A stretch of 64,000 nucleotides of DNA, taken from the NCBI RefSeq assembly GCF_033115175.1, contig NC_084831.1:10326540-10390539 (forward strand), in the 5' to 3' direction. Under the pieces are notes generated by a model, which did not search any database, was not told where the DNA came from, and saw only the letters and a program-made list of their open reading frames with translations. The first letter of the stretch is position 1, and every line of letters starts with the position of its first letter. The position numbers and the translations under genes were made by a program. The stretch comes from Lepus europaeus. Lineage: Eukaryota; Chordata; Mammalia; Lagomorpha; Leporidae. This document shows positions 45,001-58,505 of the stretch, piece by piece.

Positions 45001-45364
45001 ACATACATACATGCACACAGACATACACACAGGTATACACACGCATGCACACATGAATGCGAACACACGTGTACATCAGACATGCATAGGTGCACATGTA
45101 ATTACAGTACACACACATGCACACATACACACGCATATGCACACATGATAAGATACACACATTCATACACGCATGCATGTACACGTGCCCATGTGCAGGT
45201 ACACATGTCCATGGAACACATACACAAATACATAGCATGCACACACAGTGTACACACACATGCACACAAACACACATGCCTGCACACGTTTATACATGCA
45301 CATGTACAACATACATGTGCACGTGCACACATACATAACAGATGCGCACATGTACACACACAGC
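45001..45364. repeat. CA/ACAT/GCAC low-complexity block
   Basis: About 360 bases of alternating purine-pyrimidine sequence made of ACAC, CATGCA and CATAC units. Apparent Cys/His/Thr-rich frames on both strands are repeat artefacts. Confidence 0.93.
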
Positions 45365-45439
45365 TGAATTTCACGAAGCTCACCCTGCCACGTTGACAGT
45401 GCCACCCAACAGCACTTGTGCTGGCTCCGTGGAGGCCCC

Positions 45440-45840
45440 GCCCACCTCAGAGAAGCAAGGGAGGCCGGCGCCGCGGCTCAATAGGCTAATCCTCCACCTG
45501 CGGCGCCGGCACACCGGGTTCTAGTCCTGGTCGGGGTGCCAGATTCTATCCCGGTTGCCCCTCTTCCAGGCCAGCTCTCTGCTATGGCCCAAGTCCTTGG
45601 GCCCTGCACCCCATGGGAGACCAGGAGAAGCACCTGGCTCCTGGCTTCGGATCAGTGTGGTGCGCCAGCTGCAGCGGCCATTGGGGGGTGAACCAACGGC
45701 AAAGGAAGACCTTTCTCTCTGTCTCTCTCTCTCACTGTCCACTCTGCCTGTCCAAAAAAAAAAGCAAGGGAACTTGCCCCAGGCCGCACAGCTGGGAAGA
45801 GGCAGAGGTGAGACCTGAACCCGAGGCTTTCTCACCGCAG
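45440..45840 (+). repeat. MIR split by a type 2 SINE
   Basis: The MIR words GCCCACCTCAGAGAAGC and ACTTGCCCCAGGCCGCACAG become contiguous when the SINE and one duplication copy are removed. The end is GACCTGAACCCGAGGC. Confidence 0.7.
45463..45761 (+). mobile_element. Type 2 SINE, near full length, middle deletion
   Basis: Flanked by the 10-base duplication AAGCAAGGGA (45453-45462 and 45762-45771). About 35 bases are missing near 45587 (GCTATGGCCC joined to AAGTCC). Confidence 0.92.
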
Positions 45841-45904
45841 AGCCCACCCTCCCCTCGGCAGCCCAGCGCTTCCATGCCTGGTCTCCTCTCCCCACCACAG
45901 ACCC

Positions 45905-46025
45905 GCAGGGCTGCTCCATTAGCGTCCCCACTGGCAGAACAGGAAGTTGAGGCACCAAGAGGATACGCCCTTGCCCACGGTCACCAGCCAGGAAGCAGGA
46001 GAGCTCACTGGAGCCCAGGCTGCCC
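45905..46025 (+). repeat. MIR-type ancient SINE
   Basis: GCAGAACAGGAAGTTGAGGC, GCCCACGGTCACCAGCCAGG and GGAGCCCAGGCTGCC. Confidence 0.65.
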
Positions 46026-46989
46026 CCTAGAAAGTGGCTCATGACCGCCACACTCTGCCACCTCCCTCCTGCCCTAACCACTGGGCCGCACTGCCCTGGG
46101 AAAACGGTTTCAGATGCGCTGAGTGGCCAGGGAGGCCCCTGGGGTCCTGCAGGGGCAGGCGGGAGACCCTGGCTCCCAGTGGTGTGGGGACTCAGAGAGA
46201 GGTGTGCCCTTGAGGGAGTGGGAAGGGGGCAATTTTAGGTCTGGAGGATGGGCAGCAGGCTCAGGGGATGCTGGGTGTTGCGGGGGTCAGGGCGGGACCC
46301 AGGAGAAGGCTGATGAGCAGGGGCCACTGGGGCTGGAGGGAGGGGGCAGACTGGGTCCCCTGCTGAGGGCTGGGGACTTGAAGCCAGGCAGCGGGCAGAA
46401 GGCACGCTCACGGGGTGCAGGGGACTCTCAGAGAGGACACAAGGTTCAGAGACCCCGTGAGGGGCTGTCAGTGCCCAGTCTAGCAAGGGGGACAAGCTTG
46501 CAGCCCCAAAGGGATGAGGGGAGGGGACACAGCTGCCCAATGGCCACAGTGGTGTCTGGGGAAGGCTGGCAGCCAGCCCCAGTGATGCCCCAGGATGGAG
46601 CAGGAGAGCAAGTGCCCCAGCCTGCTGCAGGCTCCGATCTCCCATGGGCCAGGCCCAACCAGAAGCCAGCAGGCAAGGAGGAGCCAGACGCCTCCACCCA
46701 GGCCAGCCTGCGGGGGCGGGGGGAAGGGAGGGGCCCAGAGGCTCCGGATGAAGTGGAGTGGAGGCTGACGCCCAGGGGCTGCAGGCTGGGAGCCCAGGGC
46801 ACAGCGCGTAACTGGACAGGACAGGCTGGAGATCAGCAGAGCGAGGGCGCTGGGGAGAGGGCCAGAGGTGGACTCGGAGCAGCTTGGAAAAGCTCAGGGT
46901 ACAAGCCCAGGACACAGATGGGCAGGGAAGCTTGGATTCGAATCCTGACACCGTCCCAAGCCCTTGACGTTGACAGTCCCCTCACCTTT
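46026..46989 (+). other. FHAD1 intron 2, GC-rich unassigned
   Basis: A long open frame on the + strand covers much of this but shows no familiar domain, and its end runs into an old L1. It is treated as non-coding. Confidence 0.45.
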
Positions 46990-47640
46990 TGTCTGAATTC
47001 TGGTAAAATATACACAGCATGATTTACCATCGTTCCATTCTCGATTGTCCAGTTGAGAGAGTTAAGCGTATTCACGCTGGGGTACAGCCAACCTCCAGGA
47101 ATTCCTGGTCTCGCAAAGTGGAAACTCTGTTAGCCATTAAACAGTGCCCTGTGTGCCCTGCCCCGGCGCCTGGCAGCCCCTGGCTCTCTGTTTCCGGGAG
47201 ACTGGTCGCACTAGCTCACGTAAGTGACATCACCCAGTACTGCCTTGGGGCCTGGTGTGCTTCACCCCGCACACTGCCCACGGCCGGTCCGTGCTGGCAC
47301 GGGCAGCAGAGTCGCCTTCCTTCCAAAAGCTGTGTCCTGTCCCACCGTGTGTCTGCCCACTCGCTCATCTGCAGCCACCTGCATCGCTTCTGCCTTTGGT
47401 TTATTGTGAGCAACGCCTCCGTGAGCAAGGGTGGACGAGAGCTCGAGACCCTGAACTCTTTGGAATGTGTACCCCAGGAAGAAGTGTTAGATCATTGGGT
47501 AACTCAATTTTTAGTGCTTTAAGGAACTTCTGTACAGTTTTCCACACTGGCTGCGCCATTTTTCAGTCCCACTAACGGCACACAGATGTTCCAGTTTCTC
47601 CAAAGCCTGGTCACCACTGATTTTCTGGGTTTTGTTTTGT
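46990..47640 (-). repeat. Old L1 3' end
   Basis: Antisense order on the + strand: AAAATATACACAGCATG, CATTAAACAGTGCCCTG, CTTTGGTTTATTGTGAGC, GTACAGTTTTCCACACTGGC, TTCCAGTTTCTCCAAAGCC. Confidence 0.8.
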
Positions 47641-47671
47641 TTTTGTTTTTGTTTTTAAGATATATTTATTG

Positions 47672-47942
47672 GCCGGCGCCGTAGCTCAATAGGCTAATCC
47701 TCCACCTTGCGGCACTGGCACACCGGGTTCTAGTCCCGGTCGGGGCGCCGGATTCTGTCCCAGTTGCCCCTCTTCCAGGCCAGCTCTCTGCTGTGGCCCG
47801 GGAGTGCAGTGGAGGATGGCCCAAGTGCTTGGGCCCTGCACCCCATGGGAGACCAGGAGAAGCACCTGGCTCCTGCCTTCGGATCAGCGCGGTGCACTGG
47901 CCGCAGCGGCCATTGGAGGGTGAACCAATGGCAAAAAGAAGA

Positions 47943-47993
<51 letters not shown>

Positions 47994-48025
47994 CACTGTC
48001 CACTCTGCCTGTCAAAAAAAAAAAA
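47672..48025 (+). mobile_element. Type 2 SINE, full length
   Basis: Exact 15-base target-site duplication AAGATATATTTATTG at 47657-47671 and 48026-48040. Head GCCGGCGCCGTAGCTCAATAGG, (CT)n run at 47946-47990, poly-A tail. Confidence 0.95.
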
Positions 48026-48040
48026 AAGATATATTTATTG

Positions 48041-48385
48041 GGGGCCGGCACTGTGGCGCAGTGGGTTAAGACATGGCCTGCGAGGCCGGCATCCCATATG
48101 AACGCTGACTTGAGTCCCAGCTGCTGCACTTCTGAGCCAGCTCTCTGCTAATGGCCTGGGAAAGCAAGATGGCCCAAGTGGATAGACCCCTGCCACACAC
48201 ATGGGAGTCCCACATGGAGCTCTAGGCTCCCGGCTTTAGCCTGGCCCAGTCCTGGGAAGTGACAGGTCTGAAGATCAGGGAGCTGCAGTGGAGCTCAGAA
48301 GTGGAGCAGCTGGGACTCGAACCCATGCTCATGTGGGATGCCAGCGTTCCAGGCGATGGGTTAACCTGTCATACCAGCTCCGCTC
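48041..48385 (+). mobile_element. Type 1 SINE followed by an inverted SINE head
   Basis: A + strand element (GGGGCCGGCACTGTGGCGC) runs to about 48255. From about 48290 the minus-strand head words appear (GGAGCAGCTGGGACTCGAAC to CATACCAGC), making an interrupted palindrome. Confidence 0.75.
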
Positions 48386-48464
48386 TTCCACAGCAATGGG
48401 ATGGAGACCACGTGGGCAGCTGTACCCAAGGAGCTAATGTGTCCTAATGGTTTTCAGTAGACTC

Positions 48465-48740
48465 TATCATTTTATGTATTTATTTACAGATTTATGTTAT
48501 TTATTCGGAAGAGAGAGATCATACATCCGCTGGTTCACTCCCCAAATGGCCACGATGGCTGGGAGCTTCTTCCAGGTCTCCCTCATGGGTTTAGGGACCC
48601 AAGCACCTGGGCCATCTTCTGCTGCTTTCCCAGACCATAGCAGAGAGCTGGATCAGAAATGGAACAGCCAGGACTCGAACCAGTGCCCATATGGGTTGCC
48701 GGTACCACAGGCAGGGGCTTAACCTACTACGCTGGCACCG
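48465..48740 (-). mobile_element. Type 1 SINE with small deletions
   Basis: TTATGTATTTATTTACAGAT at the left, CTACTACGCTGGCACC at the right. The body lacks about 30 bases near 48560. Confidence 0.85.
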
Positions 48741-49179
48741 TAGACTATATTTCTTCACATTTTTCGGTTTCTGGATGCTACAGAGCTCCCGTGGAGCCCA
48801 GCTCTCCCCCCAACTACTCGTGCACAGCCGAGTTTCCCCTGTTACGTACATCTTGCCTCGCCGTGGGATTCTGGTTATAGTTGGTGACTCATGGTCATGT
48901 GTTATCACTAAGTACAACCCCAGTCTATAGCAGGGTTCACATTCATGGTCCTCACTTTCACCGGCTCCACTCGGGACGTTGTGACCTGCAGTGACGTGGA
49001 AGCGACACGCGTTCAGTGGAGACCATCCGTCGCGTTTTGAACGTTCACTTCCCTGTGGCTGGCAGCGTGTGCTACGATTCCCGCGACCCCCGGCTGCGGG
49101 CGGGCGTGGGAGCACTGAGCCTGTTTAAAGTGGGCCGGGTACACGACAACATCCGCAGCTTGGGTTTGTTATGTAATGA

Positions 49180-49187
49180 TGACGTCA
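49180..49187. promoter_or_regulatory. Perfect CRE in old L1 sequence
   Basis: TGACGTCA, with a half-site TGACGTG 14 bases further on. Confidence 0.35.
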
Positions 49188-49425
49188 CCAGGATGACGTG
49201 TCAGGATGGAACCCATCCTACGGTGGGGGGCATCTGTGGCACGAGGTTCTGGGACTTGGACAGATATTTTGTATATCCATGACGGTAGCACACGGAATAG
49301 TTTCCTAGCCCTGAATCTACCCTGTGGGACCCTCTCCGTCCTCTTGCCCCCTCCGTCCCCGTCTTCCTCGGGCACCTGGGCAACCACCGACCTTTCGAGT
49401 TTTGTCCTTTCCAAGATTGTCCCCG

Positions 49426-49735
49426 TGGGGCAGGCTTTTGGCGCAGTGGTTAAGATGTCATTCTTGGCTCCGCCCCCTCACACCAGCTTCCTGCCAGTGC
49501 AGTTCCTGGGAGTGGTCCTGGTTCAAGGGGTTGGATGTCCACCACCCATGCGGGAGACCTGGAGGGAGTTCCTGGCTCCAGCTGCAGCCCAGCCCAGCTC
49601 CAACCATGGTGGCTATTTGGGAGTGAACCAGAAGAAGGGAGTGTGTTCTCGCTCGCTCTCTCTCTCTCTCCCCCACCTCTATCTCCCTCCCTCCCTCCCT
49701 CCCTCTCTCTGCCTCTCAAATAAATTGGAAGAAAC
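49426..49735 (+). mobile_element. Type 1/3 SINE
   Basis: Head GTGGGGCAGGCTTTTGGCGC, CT/CCCT tract at 49651-49712, tail GCCTCTCAAATAAATTGG. Confidence 0.8.
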
Positions 49736-50610
49736 CCCACTTGGTTGTTGCGTATTGTTCTTCCTATACGTTGCCAACATTGGCTAAATCTCCCGCGTGT
49801 GTTCATGAGAGACAATGGTTTGTTTTCCTTGCTTGTGATGGCTTCTGGTTTGGTGTCAAGGCAGTCTGGCCTCATAGAATGAGTCAGGAACATTCTGTCG
49901 GCTTCTGTCTTACAGGAGACGTTGCAGGGAACTGGGATCGTTTCTTCCTTAAAGTATTTGGTGGGACTCACAGTGGGCACCTCTGGAAGCAACAGATTAT
50001 GGTTCAAGTTCATTAACAGCGATGGGCCCGCCCGGGTCTGTTTCTCCCCATGTAAGTTCTTAGGTGGCGTCTTTCGAGGAACCGTTCGGTCCATTTCATC
50101 CCAGCTGTCAAGTTGTGAATGGGGAGTTGTTGGCATTGCGCCTGCCTCCTCCCTTTAACACCACGTGATCGGCAGTAACAGCTCCTCCTGCACCTCCGAT
50201 CCTAACCGTTTCCGTCTCCCTCCTGCTTTCTTGGCCTGCTGGAAGCTTGTCCATCTCGTTCCTCCTCCCCCAGGGCCAGCTCGGGGCGTCCTTGAGCGTC
50301 TGCGTGACTTTCCTCTTTTCGATTTCATTTCCGCTCTCACGTTGATTTCTGTTCTGGCCTTGCTCTCCCCTGCAGCTCGCTGAGCTGGACGCCTTGGGGA
50401 CGGATTTTAGAGTTCTCTTCTTGTGCGTGCATTCAGTGGTATCAGTTTCCTGACTGCATCCCACCATGTTTGATGTCATATTTGCACTCAGCTAAGACCA
50501 TTTTTCACTTCTCTTGACGCCTCCTCCTTGACCCTTGTGTGATATAGGAACGTGTTATTTACTCTCTGGATGTTTGTGGGTTTTCCGGCCATCTTTCAGC
50601 TACGGTTTCC

Positions 50611-50942
50611 TTTTTTTTTTTTTTTTTTTTTTTTTTTTGACAGGCAGAGTTGACAGTGAGAGAGAGAAAGGTCTTCCTTCTGTTGGTTCACCCCCCAAAT
50701 GGCCACTATGGCCAGTGCACTGCACTGATCCGAAGCCAGGAGCCAGGTGCTTCCTCCTGATCTCCCATGCGGATGCAGGGCCCGAGCACTTGTGCCATCC
50801 TCCACTGCCTTCCCGGGCCACAGCAGAGAGCTGGCCTGGAAGAGGAGCAACCGGGACAGAATCCAGTGCCCCAACTGCGACTAGAACCCGGGGTGCCAGC
50901 GCTGCAAGCAGAGGATTAGCCTAGTGAGCTGCAGCACCGGCT
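50611..50942 (-). mobile_element. Type 2 SINE, full length
   Basis: T28 start, TTTTGACAGGCAGAGTTGAC, head ending GCAGCACCGGCT. Flanks CAGCTACGGTTTCC (50597-50610) and CAGCTACTGTTTCC (50943-50956) are a 14-base duplication with one difference. Confidence 0.93.
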
Positions 50943-51132
50943 CAGCTACTGTTTCCTAGCTGAGTTACATCATGGTACTAGAGCATTCTCTGCACGCCTC
51001 TGGGGTTTAAAATTTACTGACATCTGTTTTACGGCCCGAATGTGTTCCATCTTGTGGGTGTCCCATGTGGATTTTGTTGTCGGTTAAGCACGCTGCGAAT
51101 GTCCCTTCCATCCAGCTGGGCGATGGTGCTGC

Positions 51133-51177
51133 CCAGGTCAGCCCCAGGTCAGCCCCAGGTCAGCCCCAGGTCAGCCC
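51133..51177. repeat. 11-base tandem repeat, four copies
   Basis: CCAGGTCAGCC units in direct succession with no variation across the first three boundaries. Confidence 0.93.
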
Positions 51178-51509
51178 TATCTGCACCAGCCTTTTGCCTG
51201 CTGGGTCTGGCTGTTCTGACAGACAGCTCTCGAAGCCATCGCAGTGCACCTGTCAGTTTCTCCGTGCAATGCTATCAGTTTTTTGCCTTGTGGATTTTCG
51301 CTCCCTGTTGTTGGGCGCATACACATTAAGAACGGTGGCTTCTTCTTGGAGAACCGACCACTTCCTCATTCTGTGAGGCTGCTCCTCCCAGACAGTTTTT
51401 CTTGCTCTGATGTCTGCTTTGTTTGCAGTTAATGTTGCCAGTCCGGTTTTCCTTTGTGTTCTCGTGTTGTGGGTGCCAGTGTGTTTGGTGGGTAGAGAAC
51501 ACGGACGTC

Positions 51510-51655
51510 TGGATCAGATGGGCCTGGGTGCAAGCCACGCTTGGCCAGCTGGAGCACTTAGGGAAAACTCATCCACTCTGTGCCTCCGTGTCCTTGAGTA
51601 CAAAACGGAAAACTACCCCTGGATCGTCATGAAGATGGGATGCGACAGTGTGGTA
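51510..51655 (-). repeat. MIR-type ancient SINE
   Basis: CTGGATCAGATGGGCCTGGG, CACTCTGTGCCTCCGTGTCC and ACAAAACGGAAAACTACC in antisense MIR order. Confidence 0.55.
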
Positions 51656-51746
51656 GAGCAATTAGAAAATTCCCTGGCCCCCTGATTTAGCTAGTGTTAT
51701 GTTGTCACTCTATTACACATGTTAATATGTCAATAACTATGTCATG

Positions 51747-52080
51747 GCTGACACCGTGGCTCAACAAGCTAATCCTCCGCCTGTGGCGCCGGCACACCAG
51801 GTTCTAGTCCCGGTTGGGGCGCCGGATTCTGTCCCAGTTACCCCTCTTCCAGGCCAGCTCTCTGCTATGTCCCGGGAGTGCAGTGGAGGATGGCCCAAGT
51901 GCTTGGGCCCTGCACCCCATGGGAGACCAGGAGAAGCACCTAGCTCCTGCCTTCGGATCAGCACTATGCGCCGGCCGCAGCAGCCATTGGAGGGTGAACC
52001 AACGGCAAAGGAAGACCTTTCTCTCTGTCTCTCTCTCTCACTATCCACTCTGCCTGTCAAAAAAAAAAAAAAAAGTAAGT
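51747..52080 (+). mobile_element. Type 2 SINE, full length
   Basis: Exact 15-base duplication AATAACTATGTCATG at 51732-51746 and 52081-52095. Head GCTGACACCGTGGCTCAAC, A-rich tail. Confidence 0.95.
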
Positions 52081-52095
52081 AATAACTATGTCATG

Positions 52096-52561
52096 ATTAG
52101 CATCAGTGCCTGGGTATTATTATATAATGGGCTTTCTGGATGGAGAACTCCTAGAAGAGAAACTCAGTGAACAACCTCGGAGTCTCAGGCCGGGGGGTGC
52201 CCTAGGCAGTGCTTGGGGAAGGGGACGATGGTGGTGGCCTGCAGCCTGCAGGGTCCCTTCTGCCCTCCGGGGACCCCCAGCCCTGGGCACAGGCCGTGAC
52301 CGCCTAGGCACTGAGTGTGCCCACGCTTCTCATCAAGCTGTCAGAGAGGTACTTCTGTCCTCCACCGCCAGCACACAGACCCCCGCTGGGGCCTCTTTCC
52401 CTTGGGAAATAGTCACTCCGGCCCCCGGCTGCGAAGTGGGCCATCTCTGATGAATTCTGAGTGGCTTTTAAGAAGCAATAGAATCGGCTCCTTGCCTGGG
52501 TGAGCCTTCATGGTGTGTCAAGGTTTGAAAAAGGTAACAGTGAAACCATGTGGGTCATTTT
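52096..52561 (+). other. FHAD1 intron 2, unassigned
   Basis: No recognised feature. Confidence 0.4.
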
Positions 52562-52886
52562 GTTTAAAGATTTATTTATTTATCTGAAAGAGTTACATAG
52601 ATAGGGAGAGGCAGAGAGAGAGAGAGAGATTCTTTCATCTGCTGGTTCACTCCCCAATTGGCCTCAATGGCCAGAGCTGTACTGATCCAAAGCCAGGAGC
52701 CAGCAGCTTCTTCTGGATCACCCATGCAGGTGCAGGGGACCAAGCAGTTGAGCCATCTTCTACTGCTTTCCCAGGCCGTAGCAGAGCTGGATCGGAAGTG
52801 GAGCAGCCGGGAGTTGAACTGGCACTCATATGGGATGCTGGCACTGCAGGCTGCAGCTTTACCTGCCACACCACAGCACCGGCTCG
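52562..52886 (-). mobile_element. Type 1 SINE, full length
   Basis: TTTAAAGATTTATTTATTTA at the left, CACCACAGCACCGGCTC at the right. Confidence 0.92.
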
Positions 52887-52929
52887 AGTAGTTTCATTCT
52901 TACAGGATGTAAGCGTGGAAACAAGTGGG

Positions 52930-53225
52930 AGAGTCGGGCATTTAGCACAGCCATTCAGACAGCACTTGCGATGCCTGCGTCCCATGTTAGGGTGCTGGGT
53001 TCGAGTCCTGGCCCCACGCTGATGCCAGCTCCCTGCTAATGCGCACCCTGGAGACAGCAGCCATGACTCGTGTGCTTGTGTCCCCGCCGCCCACAGCCCG
53101 CTCAGCCGGGCTCCTGCAGCAGCCTGGCCCAGCCCCAGCCGTCTCAGCAGTGAACAGCACATGGGAGAGCTCTTTCTGCCTTGCAAAGGAACACATAAAA
53201 ATTAACAAAATTTTAAAAAATTTCT
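52930..53225 (+). mobile_element. Type 3 SINE
   Basis: GGGTGCTGGGTTCGAGTCC, GCTAATGCGCACCCTGGAG, and an AAAAATTAACAAAATTTT tail. Confidence 0.75.
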
Positions 53226-55615
<2,390 letters not shown>

Positions 55616-55890
55616 ATTTGCACACTAACTCCATGCCCTGCCCTCCCCCCAGCCCCTGGCGACCACCCTCCACTTCCCGTCTCCCTGAACCGGGCTCTCT
55701 GAGCACCTCGTGTTGCGTGCGGCCATTCGACGCTTGCTCTTCTGAGTCCGGTTTATTCCGCTTACCCTGGTGTCCAGAAGGTTCAGCTGTGCGGGGGCGG
55801 GGGGGGGGGGAGGTTCAGGGCCCCTGCCCTCCAGGCCAGGTGGTATTCCACTGTGTGCACGGGGCCACCCATGCTGATCTGTCCATGGCG
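55616..55890 (-). repeat. Old L1 3' end fragment
   Basis: CCCTGGCGACCACCCTCCAC, TCCGGTTTATTCCGCTTACC and GGTGGTATTCCACTGTGTG in antisense L1 order, with a G-run insertion at about 55795-55811. Confidence 0.65.
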
Positions 55891-57127
55891 TGTGTGAAAT
55901 CACACAGCTGGGGGCCGTGTGTGGTTGTGCAGGCTTGGGGGTGGGGCGTTTTAATCGGCGGTGGCAGACAGAGGTAAAGACCCGTTCAGGACGCTCTGTA
56001 ACAGAGGAGTCAGTGGGTTAGAACGGGGAGCCGCCTGCGTCTCAGCGGTCTGCCGGCTTTCCTCGGTTTACCCTCCCGCGATCCCATTTCGCAGATGGAG
56101 GCAGAAGCTCCGAGGCTGAGTAGCTGGCCCAGGGTCACACAGCTCCTCAGCGCAAATCGAACTCTACCCCCCACCCACTTTGCAGGTGATGGAGGGGAAG
56201 GTGGGGGGTGGTGTGTAGCCTGAAGCCGGCTGGAGCTGGTCACCGGTGGGTTTGCAGGTGCAGCAGAGCCCACTTGCAGGGTAACCTGGCTGTGCACACC
56301 TTTCGAAAGTCCTTCTTCCTGCAGGTGGTGGCGCTACCTCGCTGGCCCAGCCACGTGGAAGCCCAGGGCGCCTGGCGGCCTGAGCCTGAGCCTCTCCAGA
56401 GCCCCCGGCTTCCGGGATTTCCCAGGGAGACCCCAGCCCTCGGGCAGCGGCTCTCCCACGCCCCCACTGAGGAAGGGGCTCTGTGGCAGGCGGGCGTGGA
56501 CTGAGGGAGCTCATTTCCATTCGCCTGCTGGGCCCAGCCCTGGGGAACTTGTTAAAGAGGAGGGGGGAGGTACTCAGAGGTGCCCCCGAGGTGTGCGTTA
56601 GCAGGAACCTGGACCGGAAGCGGAGCAGGTCTCAGACCCAGGTGCCCCCACATCTTAACCGCTGCCTCCACCCCCATTATGAGAAGGGTGTGGCTTTGCC
56701 GGCAGCCGGGGCGCAGTAACTGGGGATCCACTGAGCCCAGAGCAGGGGCGCGTCCCAGGGAACTCTGGCGAGTCGAGCCCAGCCTCTGATCCCCAGGACC
56801 CTCTTCTACGCTGGGCTTTTACGTCTCCTGGGGACGCTGCTGATGCGAGGGGAGTCCCGAGTGGGGGTCGTGAGGCCGTTGAAGGGGGTGGGGACAGTAG
56901 CCTCTGTGCCAGGGGCTCACAGCAGCTCACACCAAAGACTCCTGAAGCCAGCGTTGTCACCAGAAATCCACAAACCACACAGTCGACCGCAGGGCTGGGC
57001 CAGGGAACCGGAGGGAGGGGCAGCGCAGGTGGACTCGGCTTCCTGGCGAAACAGGACCCAGCCCTGGCCCTGAAACCCAGGGTCTGCCTCTCCACGCTGC
57101 TGCCTGGCTTTTCCTAACATGGCTGAT
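55891..57127 (+). other. FHAD1 intron 3, mostly unassigned
   Basis: A MIR lies at about 56070-56165 (CCATTTCGCAGATGGAGGC, CCAGGGTCACACAGC). The rest shows no exon or SINE. Confidence 0.5.
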
Positions 57128-57358
57128 GGCCCACCCTCCCTCCCTCTCCACCCCTCCCTCCCTCCCTCCCTCCCTCTCTCCCATCCTCCCTCCCTCCTCC
57201 CTCCTCACCCCTCCCTCCCTCCCTCTCTCCAATCCTCCCTCCATCCTCCCTCCCTACTCCCTCCTCACCCCTCCCTCCCTCCCTTCCCTCCCTCATTTCT
57301 TCCCTTCCTTCCTCCCTTCTCCCCCCCCATCCTCCCTCCCTCCCCCCTCGCGTCCACC
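57128..57358. repeat. Polypyrimidine (CCCT)n block
   Basis: About 230 bases almost entirely C and T on the + strand, in CCTCCCT units with TCTCC and ATCC variants. The frames it opens are artefacts. Confidence 0.95.
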
Positions 57359-57670
57359 CCTCCATCTGCCAGAGCTGTGTGGAGCAGGCCAGGTCCTTCC
57401 TGCTTTGTGGATGGGCCAGGAAGTGAATGAGACCTTAAAAGGAAAGGAAGAGCTTACGCGGAAGGTTTACAAAGAGGGGGAAGGGAGCCGGGCTAGCGTG
57501 CAGTACAGGAGGGAGGGGTCAGCCGGCCGGGATCCGGGGAAGGACTGCCAAGGCTCCCACACTACGTCATTTGCTGTTCTGTGTCCTGCAGCCTAACATC
57601 TTGATTTTTTTCAAACTGAAAATCCAGAACATAGTTTATTCTCACCTTGGAACTTAGGATACTTAGCTCA
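57359..57670 (+). other. FHAD1 intron 3, unassigned
   Basis: No recognised feature. Confidence 0.4.
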
Positions 57671-57985
57671 TTTTTTTAAAGATTTATTTTATTCATGTAA
57701 AAGGCAGAGTTACAAAGAGAGAGAGGAAGAGACAAGGGGATCCTCCATCTGCTGGGTCACTCCCCAAATGGCTGCAACAGCCAGGGCTGGGCCAGGCCAA
57801 AGCCAGGAGCCAGGAGCTTCATTTGGGTCTCCCACACCGGTGCAGGGGCCCAAGCTCTTAGCAGCCTCCACTGCTTTCCCAGGCAATTAGCAGGGAGCTG
57901 GAGCTGGATTGGAAGTAGAGCAGCCAGAACTCGAACCCACATCACAAGAGCTCAGCTCCACCCGCTGAGCCTCAGCTCTGTATTG
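57671..57985 (-). mobile_element. Type 1 SINE, 5' head decayed
   Basis: TTTTTTAAAGATTTATTTTA at the left. The head ends in diverged CTGAGCCTCAGCTCTG. Confidence 0.85.
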
Positions 57986-58054
57986 GCCCCTTACCTCATT
58001 GTTTCCAACTCCCAGGAAGCCTTGAGTTGTAGGCTGTTTGCCTGGCACTAAATA

Positions 58055-58068
58055 GCACCCTCTGCTGG
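58055..58068 (-). promoter_or_regulatory. CTCF-like motif
   Basis: GCACCCTCTGCTGG matches the reverse CTCF core at 13 of 14 positions and lies between two SINEs. Confidence 0.4.
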
Positions 58069-58101
58069 CAAGTGGCTGCAATGTCTACACTGTATGCTAG
58101 G

Positions 58102-58430
58102 CTTTTTTTTTTTTTTTTAAGATTTATTTTATTTATTTGAAAGACAGAGTTACAGAGAGAAGTGGGGGGGTGGTCTTCCATCTACTGGTCCACTCCCCAG
58201 ATGGCCATAATGGCTGGAGATGCGCCCATCTGAAGCCAGGAGCCAGGAACTTTTTCCAGATCTCCCACACAGGTGCAGGGGCCCAAAGACGTGTGTCATC
58301 TTCTGCTATCCCAGGCCATAGCAGAGAGCTGGATCGGAAGAGGAGCAGCTGGGATTAGAACCAGTGCCCATGTGGGATGCCGGCACTTCAGGCCAGGGCA
58401 TTAACCCGCTGCATCACAGCGCCGCACCAC
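58102..58430 (-). mobile_element. Type 1 SINE, full length
   Basis: T15 then AAGATTTATTTTATTTATTT at the left, CATCACAGCGCCGCACC at the right. Confidence 0.93.
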
Positions 58431-58443
58431 CCCTCCCCCCCCC

Positions 58444-58505
58444 CCCTTTTTTTTAAGATTCATTTAGTTGAAAGAGTTATAGAGAGGCAGAGGCAGAAAA
58501 CAAAG
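58444..58505 (-). mobile_element. SINE 3' stub
   Basis: TTTTTTTTAAGATTCATTTAG, then GAGTTATAGAGAGGCAGAGG; nothing of the body follows. Confidence 0.6.

Larger units (their letters stand above)
48750..51500 (-). repeat. Long old L1 (ORF2 region), broken by two SINEs
   Basis: The + strand antisense order is ACACGGAATAGTTTCCTAGCC (49292), CACCTGGGCAACCACCG (49373), GGTTGTTGCGTATTG (49743), GGCCTCATAGAATGAG (49868), CGTGTTATTTACTCTC (50552), GAATGTGTTCCATCTTG (51038) and AATGTTGCCAGTCCGG (51432). Its reading frame is lost. Confidence 0.75.

Noticed and set aside
45082-45396. His/Thr/Cys-rich frames resembling small metal-binding proteins
   Set aside because: They are translations of the CA/CATG low-complexity block.
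46123-47022. 299-codon open frame on the + strand
   Set aside because: It lies in FHAD1 intron 2 and is Gly/Pro/Arg-rich from high GC. It has no recognisable domain, and its end is antisense L1 sequence.
51133-51177. Short regular repeats considered as a CRISPR-like array
   Set aside because: The units are 11 bases with no spacers, in a mammalian genome. It is a simple tandem repeat.
57114-57596. Pro/Ser/Leu-rich and Gly/Arg/Glu-rich frames
   Set aside because: They are translations of the CCCT tract on either strand.
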